Assembly: GCF_017573465.1 (NCBI RefSeq)
Contig: NZ_JAGEPF010000019.1
Coordinates: forward strand, 62,001 to 126,000
DNA from: Actinomadura violacea
GTDB taxonomy: Bacteria; Actinomycetota; Actinomycetes; Streptosporangiales; Streptosporangiaceae
Direction: 5' to 3'
DNA: 64,000 nucleotides
Below are positions 17,155 to 25,323 of the stretch, piece after piece (within the stretch, counting starts at the first letter, position 1; the number at the start of each line of letters is the position of its first letter). The notes beneath the pieces are model-generated. The model was not told the DNA's origin. It worked only from the letters and a program-made list of their open reading frames with translations, and did not search any database. Both the position numbers and the translations under genes were made by a program.

Positions 17155-18130
17155 ATTCGTTACCGCTCCGGCCGCGTCTCCCGGGCTTCCCCGGACGGCG
17201 GACGGGCGCGACGAGCACGACAAGGCTGGCGGCGAGCAGCGCGAGGCCCGCGAAGGCGGCCCCGCCGAGGTGTTCGCCCAGCACCGCCGTGCCGAGGACG
17301 GCGGCGACGGCCGGCTCGGCGAGCGTCAGCGTCGTCGCGGTGGTGGCGGGGGTGCCGCGCAGGCCCCGCGCGAACAGCACGTAGCCGAGGCCGGTGGTGA
17401 CCGCGCCGAGGTACAGCGCGGTCGCCGCGCCGGACCCGGTGAGCAGCCATCCGGCGGGCTCGGCCGCCAGCACCGGGACGAGCAGCACCGCGGCCGCGCC
17501 GAACAGCGCCCCGGCGGTCGCCCGGTCGTCCTCGCCGCGGGTGATCAGGGCGGACGCGGTGGTCGCGTACACCGCGTAGGACAGCCCGGACAGCAGCGCG
17601 AGCGCGATCCCGGCCGGGTCGACGCCGGAGCCGTGCCCGGCGCCGACGAGCAGGGCGCAGCCGGCGACGGCACCCGCGGTCGCGGCCGTCCAGCGGCCGG
17701 TGAGGACGGCCCGCCGGGTCGCCAGCCCGATCAGCCCGGTGAAGGCGGGCGCGCTGCCGATCGTGACGACGGTGCCGACGGCCACGCCCGTCCGGGAGAC
17801 GGCGACGAAGAAGGCGACCTGGTAGACCGCGATCGCCACGGCGCCGAGGGCGAGCGGCGCCCGGCAGGCCCGGCCGCGCAGGAGGCGGAGCAGGCCGGCG
17901 CGGCGGGTCGCGGCGGCGAAGGCGAGCAGCAGCAGCCCGCCGAGGACGATCCGGGCGGCGGCGACGGAGACGCTGGACGCGCCGGGGGCGAAGGTGCGGG
18001 CCGTCCCGGTGGTGCCCCACAGGGACGCGGCGAGCAGGATGTCGGCGCCGCCGCCGAGGGCGCGCCGGGCGGCGGCAGGGGTGGCGGACGCGGAGGCCCG
18101 CCTGGACGTTCTGAACGTGCGCACTGACAC
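17147..18130 (-). CDS. EamA/DMT-family transporter
   Basis: The 327-residue product has ten hydrophobic segments in two five-helix EamA repeats (for example GALALLSGLSYAVYATTASAL-type and TLTLAEPAVAAVLGTAVLGE blocks, the second typical of the repeat end). Such proteins export metabolites, often amino acids. The position beside the DAHP synthase gene could mean an aromatic metabolite, but this is only context. GTG 18130 has AGGAG 8 bases upstream. A possible leaderless small frame lies in its leader (18256-18297). Confidence 0.8.
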   Translation of the reverse strand: MSVRTFRTSRRASASATPAAARRALGGGADILLAASLWGTTGTARTFAPGASSVSVAAARIVLGGLLLLAFAAATRRAGLLRLLRGRACRAPLALGAVAIAVYQVAFFVAVSRTGVAVGTVVTIGSAPAFTGLIGLATRRAVLTGRWTAATAGAVAGCALLVGAGHGSGVDPAGIALALLSGLSYAVYATTASALITRGEDDRATAGALFGAAAVLLVPVLAAEPAGWLLTGSGAATALYLGAVTTGLGYVLFARGLRGTPATTATTLTLAEPAVAAVLGTAVLGEHLGGAAFAGLALLAASLVVLVAPVRRPGKPGRRGRSGNELV

Positions 18131-18255
18131 GGGAGAAGCTCCTGGGCTCGAATCTGGAGAGATCGTTTCCGGATCCGGGGCGCAGGAGAACGCGGACCGG
18201 GCGCTGCCGCGCCGGGTCCGTCAGGACTCGCAGGGTGTGCCGTCGCCGCGCCCCG

Positions 18256-18297
18256 TCAGGAGCGGGGCGGGCCGAGGTTCGAGGTCCAGTACGCCAT
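18256..18297 (-). CDS. Possible leaderless upstream ORF (13 codons) of the EamA gene
   Basis: The frame reads MAYWTSNLGPPRS. Its ATG lies exactly six bases after TAATTT (18304-18309, minus strand), a good -10 box, so the frame would begin at the first base of the EamA mRNA. Downstream, a GC-rich imperfect hairpin (about 18196-18221) precedes the EamA start. Translation of the peptide is not shown by the sequence alone. Confidence 0.35.
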   Translation of the reverse strand: MAYWTSNLGPPRS

Positions 18298-18303
18298 GTT
18301 CAC

Positions 18304-18309
18304 AAATTA
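18304..18309 (-). promoter_or_regulatory. -10 box (TAATTT) upstream of the EamA gene
   Basis: This AT-rich hexamer stands out in GC-rich surroundings and lies six bases from an ATG. No -35 consensus is seen. Confidence 0.45.
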
Positions 18310-18325
18310 CCAGCCCGTCCGTGCT

Positions 18326-18363
18326 GCTTCGCGGCGCGCCGGCCGCCGGGCACGCCGCGAAGC
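18326..18363 (-). terminator. Hairpin behind the DAHP synthase gene
   Basis: GCTTCGCGGCG and CGCCGCGAAGC form an 11-bp perfect stem with a 16-base loop, seven bases after the aroF stop codon. There is no U-tract, as is common for actinomycete terminators. Confidence 0.5.
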
Positions 18364-18369
18364 CGGGCC

Positions 18370-19410
18370 TCAGGCCGGGTCCGGGACGGGCGCCCCGGTC
18401 AGCGTGCGGCCGACGATCGGCGGCAGGTCGCGCACCAGCTTGGCGAGCTCGCGCAGGTCGCCGTCCACCAGGGCCTGCGGGCCGTCGCACAGCGCGGTCT
18501 CCGGGTGCGGGTGCACGTCGATGATCACGCCGTCGGCGCCGACCGCGACGGCCGCGCGGGTGAGCGGCAGCACCAGGTCGCGGCTGCCGCCAGAGTGCGA
18601 CGGGTCCACGATCACCGGCAGGTGGGAGAGGCGCTGCGCCACCGGGACCGCGGAGATGTCGAGGGTGTTGCGGGTGGCCTTCTCGAACGTGCGGATGCCG
18701 CGCTCGCACAGCACGATGTCGAGGTTGCCGCGCTGCGCGACGTACTCGGCGGCCATCAGCCACTCCTCGATCGTGCCGTTCATGCCGCGCTTCAGCATCA
18801 CCGGCTTGCCGGCCTCGCCGGCGGCCTGCAACAGCGCGAAGTTCTGCGCGTTGCGGGTGCCGATCTGCAGCATGTCGGCGTAGGACGCGACGAGCTCGAC
18901 GTCCGCGGCGTCCACCACCTCGGTGACGATCGGCATGCCCGTCTCCTCCCGCACGTCCGCGAGGATGCGCAGGCCGGCCTCGCCGAGGCCCTGGAAGGCG
19001 TACGGCGACGTGCGCGGCTTGAACGCGCCGCCGCGCAGCAGCGTCGCGCCCGCGGCCTGCGCCATCTGCGCGGCGCCGAGCGTCTGCTCCGGGGTCTCGA
19101 CCGCGCACGGGCCGGCGATCAGCGTCATCGTGCCGGGGCCGATCGGCACGCCGCCGACCCGCACCACGGTGCGCTCGGCGTGGTGCTCGCGGCTCACCAG
19201 CTTGTAGGGGACGGAGATCCGCACCACGTCGGTGACCCCGCGCATCCCGCGCAGGTTCAGCGACCCGAACTGCTGGACGTCGCCGACGAGCCCGACGATG
19301 GTGCGCTCCACGCCGCGGCTGACGAACGCATCGCCTCCCGCCGTCTCGACCAGTGAGACGACGGCGTTGATATCGGCTTCGGTGGCCTCCGGGGCCATGA
19401 CGACGACCAT
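18370..19410 (-). CDS. aroF: 3-deoxy-7-phosphoheptulonate (DAHP) synthase, AroF type
   Basis: This 346-residue enzyme condenses phosphoenolpyruvate and erythrose 4-phosphate, the first step of aromatic amino acid synthesis. It has the class I-beta layout: an N-terminal ferredoxin-like regulatory domain (MVVVMAPEATEADINAVVSL) followed by the barrel with LIAGPCAVE, GGAFKPRTSPYAFQGLG, MLKRGMNGTIEEWL and DPSHSGGSRDLV. ATG 19410 is chosen because GAGGAGAGG lies 9 bases upstream. A leader peptide, a terminator and a -10 box upstream indicate attenuation by aromatic amino acids. Confidence 0.93.
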   Translation of the reverse strand: MVVVMAPEATEADINAVVSLVETAGGDAFVSRGVERTIVGLVGDVQQFGSLNLRGMRGVTDVVRISVPYKLVSREHHAERTVVRVGGVPIGPGTMTLIAGPCAVETPEQTLGAAQMAQAAGATLLRGGAFKPRTSPYAFQGLGEAGLRILADVREETGMPIVTEVVDAADVELVASYADMLQIGTRNAQNFALLQAAGEAGKPVMLKRGMNGTIEEWLMAAEYVAQRGNLDIVLCERGIRTFEKATRNTLDISAVPVAQRLSHLPVIVDPSHSGGSRDLVLPLTRAAVAVGADGVIIDVHPHPETALCDGPQALVDGDLRELAKLVRDLPPIVGRTLTGAPVPDPA

Positions 19411-19489
19411 GGGTGTGCTGCCTCTCCTCATCACGCGGACCGCGCGCGGACCCGGGCCGGGTCCGGCGGACGACCCCCTGGAAAACGAC

Positions 19490-19522
19490 GAGAGCCCCGG
19501 GCCGATGGGGCCCGGGGCTCTC
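19490..19522 (-). terminator. Attenuator terminator of aroF
   Basis: On the minus strand a 14-bp perfect stem (arms 19509-19522 and 19490-19503, 5-base loop) is followed by GTCGTTTTCC. It lies between the leader peptide and the aroF start, as expected for transcription attenuation. Confidence 0.85.
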
Positions 19523-19536
19523 GCCTTGTTGGTCTG

Positions 19537-19605
19537 TCAGCGCAACGCCTGGCAGACCAGCCGCCCGGGCTGGTCGAACCAGAAGAAATACACGATGTTG
19601 CGCAC
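19537..19605 (-). CDS. Leader peptide of aroF with aromatic run
   Basis: The 22-codon frame (GTG start) contains the block VYFFWF near its start: one Tyr, three Phe and one Trp in six codons. It ends 14 bases before the attenuator stem. Ribosome stalling at these codons under aromatic amino acid shortage would allow read-through into the DAHP synthase gene. The GTG lies seven bases after TACGCT, so the peptide is probably translated from a leaderless mRNA. An ATG two codons upstream (19611) is also in frame. Confidence 0.8.
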   Translation of the reverse strand: MRNIVYFFWFDQPGRLVCQALR

Positions 19606-19612
19606 GGTCATC

Positions 19613-19618
19613 AGCGTA
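19613..19618 (-). promoter_or_regulatory. -10 box (TACGCT) of the aroF leader
   Basis: TACGCT lies 7 bases from the GTG of the leader peptide on the minus strand, which sets transcription start at or near that GTG. No -35 consensus is visible. Confidence 0.5.
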
Positions 19619-19694
19619 GCCGATGCGCGCCGCCGATTCCCGCACGGCCCCCGAATATGGCTCAGCTCACGCCGGATGGCAGGATGGCCGCGTC

Positions 19695-20318
19695 ATGTCC
19701 CACCCCGAACCGTCCGCGCCGCAGCCGCGGGACCTGCCGCCGGGCCAGTACGTCCCCCGCGGCTGGCCCGTCCTCCACTACGGCCCCGTCCCCAAGTTCC
19801 GTCCCAAGGACTGGGATTTCCGGGTCTTCGGCGCGACCGCGTCGGGGGAGCAGCACCGGTGGTCCTGGGAGGAGTTCGACGCGCTGCCCCGGACGCGGGC
19901 CGTCACGGACTTCCACTGCGTCACCAAGTTCACGATCCCCGGCAACGAGTGGGAGGGCGTCCCCGGCACCGCGATCGTGGAGTTGGCGCCGCCCGCCCCG
20001 GATGTCACGCACGTGATGGTGTGGGCCGAGTACGGCTACAGCGCCAACATCCGGATGAGCGACTTCCTCGCCGACGGGACGATGTTCGCCACCCACCACG
20101 ACGGCGAGCGGCTGACCGCCGACCACGGCTTCCCGATCCGGATCGTCGTCCCGCACCTGTACGCGTGGAAGAGCGTGAAGTGGGTCCGGGGGGTGGAGTA
20201 CCTGGTGAAGGACCGCCGCGGGTTCTGGGAGGAGCGCGGCTACCACAACGTCGCCGACCCCTGGTCCGAGCAGCGGTACTCCTACCAGGAGGAGGACGGC
20301 GAGGCCCCGCCCCTCTGA
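19695..20318 (+). CDS. Sulfite oxidase-like molybdopterin oxidoreductase (YuiH-like)
   Basis: The 207-residue protein is a single molybdopterin-binding domain of the sulfite oxidase superfamily: PVLHYGPVPKF, DWDFRVFGAT, and VTDFHCVTKFT with the Mo-coordinating Cys, then WAEYGYSANI and HLYAWKSVKW. There is no Tat signal, so it is probably cytoplasmic, unlike MsrP. The substrate is unknown. ATG 19695 follows AGGA by about 11 bases; an in-frame earlier start adds a non-conserved N-terminus. Confidence 0.83.
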   Translation: MSHPEPSAPQPRDLPPGQYVPRGWPVLHYGPVPKFRPKDWDFRVFGATASGEQHRWSWEEFDALPRTRAVTDFHCVTKFTIPGNEWEGVPGTAIVELAPPAPDVTHVMVWAEYGYSANIRMSDFLADGTMFATHHDGERLTADHGFPIRIVVPHLYAWKSVKWVRGVEYLVKDRRGFWEERGYHNVADPWSEQRYSYQEEDGEAPPL

Positions 20319-20428
20319 GGCCCCGCCCCGCTGGGGGTGCCTCCCCGAGGCGCCATAACGGATCCGGGACCGTCGTAAATCGGCAACACGCCGACCTTGG
20401 CGGAAGACAACCGTTACCGTACGTTGTC

Positions 20429-21790
20429 ATGGACCTACCGTCCGTCGCGGACATCCTCGCGGGCGCCCTCGCCGCGGGCGCCGCCGCGGGACTCCTCGCG
20501 CTGCGCGGGCGGCTGCGGGCGCGTCCGCCGCGCCGCGCCCCCGCCGGACCGGCGGAGGAGGCGGCGTTCGCGACCCTGCACGCCGTCGCCCGCGTGTCGC
20601 CGCCGCTGCGCGCCGGGCTGAACCCCGCCTCGGCCCGCAAGGCCGCCCGGCACCTGCGGGCGCTGCTCGGCGCCGAGGCCGTCGCGTTCGTCGCGGTCCC
20701 GTCCGGCGTCGACGCCCCGTACGACGACCTCTACGCCGACGAGCGGGACGGCGACGGCGACGGCGGCCCGCGGGGCGGCGAGGACGCGGCGGAGGACGCC
20801 CCCGCCCCGCGGCTGCTGGCCTGGGACGGCATCGGGCGCGACGAGCACGCCGGCGAGGCCGTCGGCCACGCCCTGCCGGTGCTCGACTCCGGCCGCCCCC
20901 GCGTCCTCGCCCCCGAACTACTCGGCTGCCGCGACCCGTTCTGCCGCATCCAGGTCGCCATGGTCGCCCCGCTCGCCGTCGAGGGACGCGTCGAGGCGAC
21001 CCTCGCCGCGTACTGGACCGGCCCGTCCACCGCCCGCGTCCGCGCCGTCGGCGAGGCGGCCCGGCTCGTCACCGGCCAGCTCGAACTGGCCCGGCTGGAC
21101 ACCGCCCGGATCCGGCTGGCCGAGGCCGAGATGCGGGCGCTGCGGGCGCAGATCTCCCCGCACTTCGTCTACAACTCGCTGACCACGATCGCCTCGTTCG
21201 TCCGCACCGACCCCGAGCGGGCCCGCGGCCTGCTGCTGGACTTCGCCGACTTCGCCCGCTACTCCTTCCGCAACCCGCGCGACTTCACCACCCTCGCCGA
21301 CGAGCTGCGCTCCATCGACCGGTACCTGCTCCTGGAGCGGGCCAGGTTCGGCGACCGGCTGCGGTTCGACGTCGAGGTCGCGCCCGAGGTGCTGCCGGTC
21401 GCCGTCCCCTTCCTCGCCCTGCAGCCGCTGGTGGAGAACGCGATCCGGCACGGCATGAAGGGCACCCGCGGCCCGCTGAACATCTCGATCGTCGCCCGCG
21501 ACTGCGGCGCCGAGGCGGCGATCAGCGTGGAGGACGACGGCGTCGGCATGGACCCCGAGCGGCTGCAGGAGATCCTCGCCGCCCCGGTCGGCCGGCCCGG
21601 CCCCACCGGCTGGGGGAGCGTCGCCACCCCCGACCGGCGCGGCGGCGGGATCGGGCTCGCCAACGTCGACGAGCGGATGCGGCAGGTCTACGGAGAGGAG
21701 TACGGCCTGACCGTCGAGACCGCGCTCGGCGCCGGAACCAAGGTCAGATTGCGCGTTCCGAAGTACCGTCCGGGCGTCTTTCCGGACTGA
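20429..21790 (+). CDS. LytS-type sensor histidine kinase
   Basis: The 453-residue kinase has one N-terminal membrane helix, a GAF-like region with an acidic insert (about residues 100-125), and the His_kinase/HATPase module of the LytS family: phospho-acceptor ISPHFVYNSLTTIASF near residue 250, ENAIRHGMKG (N box) and VEDDGVGM. It is paired with the LytTR regulator downstream. ATG 20429 has no ribosome binding site, and TACCGT lies eight bases upstream, which suggests a leaderless mRNA. Confidence 0.87.
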   Translation: MDLPSVADILAGALAAGAAAGLLALRGRLRARPPRRAPAGPAEEAAFATLHAVARVSPPLRAGLNPASARKAARHLRALLGAEAVAFVAVPSGVDAPYDDLYADERDGDGDGGPRGGEDAAEDAPAPRLLAWDGIGRDEHAGEAVGHALPVLDSGRPRVLAPELLGCRDPFCRIQVAMVAPLAVEGRVEATLAAYWTGPSTARVRAVGEAARLVTGQLELARLDTARIRLAEAEMRALRAQISPHFVYNSLTTIASFVRTDPERARGLLLDFADFARYSFRNPRDFTTLADELRSIDRYLLLERARFGDRLRFDVEVAPEVLPVAVPFLALQPLVENAIRHGMKGTRGPLNISIVARDCGAEAAISVEDDGVGMDPERLQEILAAPVGRPGPTGWGSVATPDRRGGGIGLANVDERMRQVYGEEYGLTVETALGAGTKVRLRVPKYRPGVFPD

Positions 21791-21877
21791 GGGGAGCGGC
21801 CCCGGCGGCGCCCCGGCGGCGCACTCACTTTTCGGAATCGATTGCGGACAGACGGTAATCGCGGCAAAGTCGCCATC

Positions 21878-22669
21878 ATGCTGCACGTCCTGGCCGTCGA
21901 CGACGAACGCCCCGCCCTGGCGGAGCTGGTCCACCTGCTCCGCGAGGACCCGCGGATCGGGCGGGTCACCGGCGCGGAGGACGCCTCGTCCGCGCTGCGC
22001 GACCTCAGCCGGATGCTCGTGGAGGGCGAGCGCCTGGACGCGGTGTTCCTGGACATCCGGATGCCCGGCCTCGACGGCCTGGACTTCACCCGGCTGCTGA
22101 CCGGCTTCGCCGCGCCCCCGCACGTGGTGTTCGTCACCGCGCACGACGACTGCGCCGTCACCGCCTACGAGCTCGGCGCCCTCGACTACCTGCTCAAACC
22201 CGTCCGGCCCGAGCGGCTCGCCGAGGCGGTCCGGCGGGTCGCGTCCGCCTGCGCGCGGACGGGGCCGCCCGGCGAGGACGCCCCCGACGCGGGCGCCGAC
22301 GACGAGATGATCCCCGTCGAGCTGGGCGGCCGCACCCGGCTGGTGTCGCGGCGGACCGTCACCCATGTGGAGGCGCAGGGCGACTACGTCCGGTTGCACA
22401 CCGCCGACGGCGGCTACCTGGTGCGGATGCCGCTGACGGCGCTGACCAAGCGGTGGGAGGGCGCCGGCTTCATCCGGATCCACCGCAGCACCCTCGTCGC
22501 GTCCGCGCACATCACCGAGCTGCGCTTCGACGGCGGGCGGGCCGCGGTGCAGATCGGCGACGCGCTGCTGCCGGTGAGCCGCCGGCACACCCGCGAGGTC
22601 CGCGACCTGCTGGTGCGCCGCTTCCACCACGCCGCGGACGGCGCGGGCGACGGCGGCGGCCATGCCTGA
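21878..22669 (+). CDS. LytTR-family response regulator
   Basis: The 263-residue product has a receiver domain (AVDDERPALAEL, Asp in VFLDIRMPGLDGLDF, switch Lys in YLLKPVRPERL) and a LytTR DNA-binding domain (VTHVEAQGDYVRLH, GFIRIHRSTLVA, PVSRRHTREVRDLL). Regulators of this type bind pairs of direct repeats about two helix turns apart. The start at 21878 fits the receiver domain; no clear ribosome binding site is present. The stop overlaps the start of the next gene (ATGCCTGA). Confidence 0.88.
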   Translation: MLHVLAVDDERPALAELVHLLREDPRIGRVTGAEDASSALRDLSRMLVEGERLDAVFLDIRMPGLDGLDFTRLLTGFAAPPHVVFVTAHDDCAVTAYELGALDYLLKPVRPERLAEAVRRVASACARTGPPGEDAPDAGADDEMIPVELGGRTRLVSRRTVTHVEAQGDYVRLHTADGGYLVRMPLTALTKRWEGAGFIRIHRSTLVASAHITELRFDGGRAAVQIGDALLPVSRRHTREVRDLLVRRFHHAADGAGDGGGHA

Positions 22670-23168
22670 CCCGCACCGCGCCCCGGCTCCGGCGCCCCCC
22701 GCGGACGCCCCCGGCCCCGCCGCTCCCGCCGCGCCCGCCGGCCCCACCTCCGACCCCGCCGGCCGGGACCCGTCCGACCCCGACCCGCCCGATACCGGCC
22801 CGCCGCCCGCCCGGCCCGTCCTCCCCGCCCCCCGCGACCCGCCCGAGGCGCCCGCCCCGGCCGAGGCGCCCGGCCGGCCGGAGGCGGACGGCCTCGGAAG
22901 GGGGAGCGGACGGGCCGACGTGCGGCGCCTCGTCCGGGTTCAGCTGCGGATCGCGCTGGGGACCGCCGCGTTCGTGCTGGCCGTCACGGCCGCGATCCCC
23001 GTCCTGCCCGCCCTCGCCCCCGGCGGCCCCCGGCCGTTCGGCCTCCCGCCCGCGTGGCTGCTCCCCGTCGCCGGCGTCCAGCCCCTGTGGGTGCTCGCCG
23101 CCCTCGCGCACCTGCGCCGCGCCGAACGCGCCGAACGCGACCACCCGAGGCCGGCGGGACGCCCGTGA
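22662..23168 (+). CDS. Small two-helix membrane protein (DUF485-like symporter partner)
   Basis: The 168-residue product has a disordered Pro/Ala-rich N-terminus (about 85 residues), then two membrane helices (IALGTAAFVLAVTAAIPVLP and WLLPVAGVQPLWVLAALAHL) and a short Arg/Glu tail. Small two-helix proteins of the DUF485 type are encoded just before sodium:solute symporters such as ActP. Its overlap with the regulator gene upstream and the symporter gene downstream supports the same role here. Sequence similarity is weak, so the family name is an inference. Confidence 0.6.
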   Translation: MPDPHRAPAPAPPADAPGPAAPAAPAGPTSDPAGRDPSDPDPPDTGPPPARPVLPAPRDPPEAPAPAEAPGRPEADGLGRGSGRADVRRLVRVQLRIALGTAAFVLAVTAAIPVLPALAPGGPRPFGLPPAWLLPVAGVQPLWVLAALAHLRRAERAERDHPRPAGRP

Positions 23169-24883
23169 CCGCCCCGGCGGCGCCGGCCGCGCTCACCGCC
23201 CTCGCCCTCGTCCTCGCGCTGACCGCCGCGCTCGGCGCGCACGGCCGCCGCTCCGCCCGCACCGCCTCCGACTTCCTCGTCGCCTCCCAGGGCGTCAGCC
23301 CGTGGTGGAACGCCACCGCCATCGCCAGCGAGTACATCTCCGCCGCCGCCTACCTCGGCACTGCCGGGCTCGTCCTCGCCTACGGCACCGGCACGCTGTG
23401 GCTGCCGATCGGCGCCACCGCCGGATACGTCCTGCTGCTGGCGTTCGTGACCGCGCCGCTGCGCCGCTCCGGCGCCTACACCATCTCCGACTTCGCCGAG
23501 TGGCGGCTCGGGTCGCGGGCCGTCCGGCGCGCCGTCACCTGCTGCGCCTGCTTCGCCGGCTGGTTCTACCTGCTGCCGCAGTTCCAGGGCGCCGGCGTGA
23601 CCCTGCGGGTGCTGACCGGCGCCCCCGTCTGGACCGGCTGGGCCGTGATCGTCGTGGTCGCGGCCGGCCTCGTCGCGTCCGGCGGCATGCGCGGCATCAC
23701 CGCCGTCCAGGCCGTGCAGTTCTGGGTGAAGCTGCTCGCCGTCGCCGTGCCCGCCGTCGCGCTGCTGGCGTTCTGGCACGCCGACGGCGGTGACGCGTCC
23801 GCCGCCGACCGCCCCGTGCGCTTCGAGCGCACCACCCGCGTCCACGTCGAGACGGGCGTCGCGGTCGACGTCCCGGCCGCCGTCACCGTCACCGCCACGG
23901 GCCGCCTCGACGGCGTCCGCCGCCACGCCGCCGCCGTGCCCCTCGCCCCGGGCCGGCACACCGTCGGCGGCGGCGCCGAGATCGTGTTCCCCGCCGGCGC
24001 CGCCGTCCCGCACGCCGCGCGCCTGCCCGCCCCCGCGGACGGGACGCGGGCCACCCCCTTCTGCCGCCCCGGCGGCCACGGCCTCTACACCACCTACTCG
24101 ACGCTGATCGGCGTCCTCCTCGGGACGATGGGCCTGCCCCACATCCTGATGCGCTTCTACACCAGCACCAACGGGCGGACCGCGCGCCGCACCGCCGCGA
24201 TCGTCCCCGGCCTGCTCGCCCTGTTCTACGTCTTCCCCGCCCTCTACGGGACCCTCGGCCGCCTCTACACCCCCGAACTGCTGATGACCGGCGACATCGA
24301 CGCCACCATCCTGCTGCTCCCGCTCAGGGCCGTCCCCGGCGCGCCCGGCGCCGTGCTGACCGGCATCGTCGCCGCCGGCGCGTTCGCCGCGTTCATCTCC
24401 ACCTCCTGCGGCATCGTCGTCGCCATCGCCGGGACCGTCACCCAGCGGATGCGGCACCGCGACGGCGTCGCCGCGTTCCGCCTCGGCGTCGTCGCCGCCC
24501 TCGCCGCCCCGCTCGCCGTGCTCCCCGCCATCGGCCCCCGCGACTCCGCCGACCTCGTCGTCACCGCGCTGTGCGTCTCGGCGTGCTCGCTGTGCCCGCT
24601 GCTCGTCCTCGGCATCTGGTGGCGCGGCCTCACCGCCCCCGGCGCCCTCGCCGGCCTCGCCACCGGCGGCGGGCTCGCCGTCGCCGCCGGCCTCACCCGG
24701 CTCGCCGCCGGCCCCGGCACCGGCTGGACGGGCGCGCTGCTCGCCCAGCCGTCCCTGGTCGTCGCCCCCGCCGCGTTCGCCGTCATGATCGCGGTGTCGC
24801 TGCTCACCCGCCGCCGCGTACCGCGCCGCACCGACGGCGCGATGGCCCGGCTGCACCTCCCCGAACCCGCCGCCGCCCCCTGA
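23165..24883 (+). CDS. Sodium:solute symporter (SSS family, acetate/pyruvate-type)
   Basis: The 572-residue permease has about 13 membrane helices and SSS features: TASDFLVASQGVSPWWNATAI, SEYISAAAYLG, ISDFAEWRLGSRAVRR, a GLPHILMRFYT block, and FAAFISTSCGIVVAIAG. This fits the ActP/MctC branch that imports monocarboxylates; the true substrate is open. A soluble insertion (about residues 205-300) with beta-like sequence is unusual in length. GTG 23165 overlaps the small membrane-protein gene by GTGA. Confidence 0.85.
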   Translation: MTAPAAPAALTALALVLALTAALGAHGRRSARTASDFLVASQGVSPWWNATAIASEYISAAAYLGTAGLVLAYGTGTLWLPIGATAGYVLLLAFVTAPLRRSGAYTISDFAEWRLGSRAVRRAVTCCACFAGWFYLLPQFQGAGVTLRVLTGAPVWTGWAVIVVVAAGLVASGGMRGITAVQAVQFWVKLLAVAVPAVALLAFWHADGGDASAADRPVRFERTTRVHVETGVAVDVPAAVTVTATGRLDGVRRHAAAVPLAPGRHTVGGGAEIVFPAGAAVPHAARLPAPADGTRATPFCRPGGHGLYTTYSTLIGVLLGTMGLPHILMRFYTSTNGRTARRTAAIVPGLLALFYVFPALYGTLGRLYTPELLMTGDIDATILLLPLRAVPGAPGAVLTGIVAAGAFAAFISTSCGIVVAIAGTVTQRMRHRDGVAAFRLGVVAALAAPLAVLPAIGPRDSADLVVTALCVSACSLCPLLVLGIWWRGLTAPGALAGLATGGGLAVAAGLTRLAAGPGTGWTGALLAQPSLVVAPAAFAVMIAVSLLTRRRVPRRTDGAMARLHLPEPAAAP

Positions 24884-24929
24884 AACACCCCGCGGACCGG
24901 CCCCGCAGGCGCCCGGTGATTTTCCGACA

Positions 24930-25016
24930 CGACCGCTCACCGCCATGTGGACCGTTCCTGAACGCCGCCCCGACCGCTCGTCGCACGTAACCGACCGCTC
25001 ATCGTACGACTACACT
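24930..25016 (+). promoter_or_regulatory. Three CGACCGCTC direct repeats before a TACACT -10 box
   Basis: CGACCGCTCACCG (24930-24942), CGACCGCTCGTCG (24971-24983) and CGACCGCTCATCG (24992-25004) lie 41 and 21 bases apart, on one face of the helix. The last copy ends six bases before TACACT (25011-25016). This looks like an activator-driven promoter reading to the right into the hairpin region. A LytTR-type regulator, encoded just upstream, would fit the spacing; this is an inference. Confidence 0.4.
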
Positions 25017-25197
25017 CCGCACACCTCCGACTACGAACCGTTTACCGAGCCTTGTCCTTCCCGGGTGCCGATCGGAGCCGTCCGACCTCTAGTGTTCTCA
25101 GTGGCACCACACGCCACACCGCTTCGGAGGAGCGGGCGGACGGAAGGACGGCACAGCCGCCCACCACCGCGAAACCTCCCACAACAGCAAACCCGGA

Positions 25198-25323
25198 GAT
25201 CCGGCGAACGCCAGTCGAACGCCGGATCGTGAGTCGCCGGGTCCCGTACCGGGGGGGTGGGACCCGACGACCTGTGGCTCGGGCGTCGTCGAACAGTCGG
25301 GGGGTTGTTCGGCGACGCCCGAG
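25198..25323 (-). ncRNA. Structured RNA candidate: hairpins with C6 and C7 loops (6C-RNA-like)
   Basis: Three hairpins follow each other: arms 25198-25206/25220-25228 (9 bp), 25238-25245/25259-25266 (8 bp) and 25278-25295/25306-25323 (18 bp with one G-U). On the minus strand the two right-hand hairpins have loops with seven and six consecutive C. Two stem-loops with C-rich loops are the defining trait of the actinobacterial 6C RNA. The strand is uncertain because a T-tract follows the large hairpin on the plus strand. No convincing coding frame exists in the 718-base gap 24884-25601. Confidence 0.4.

Noticed and set aside
25092..25229. 45-codon plus-strand frame in the hairpin-rich gap
   Set aside because: It begins inside a -10-like TAGTGT element, has no ribosome binding site, and the peptide is Arg/Pro/Ser-rich noise that runs through a strong hairpin.
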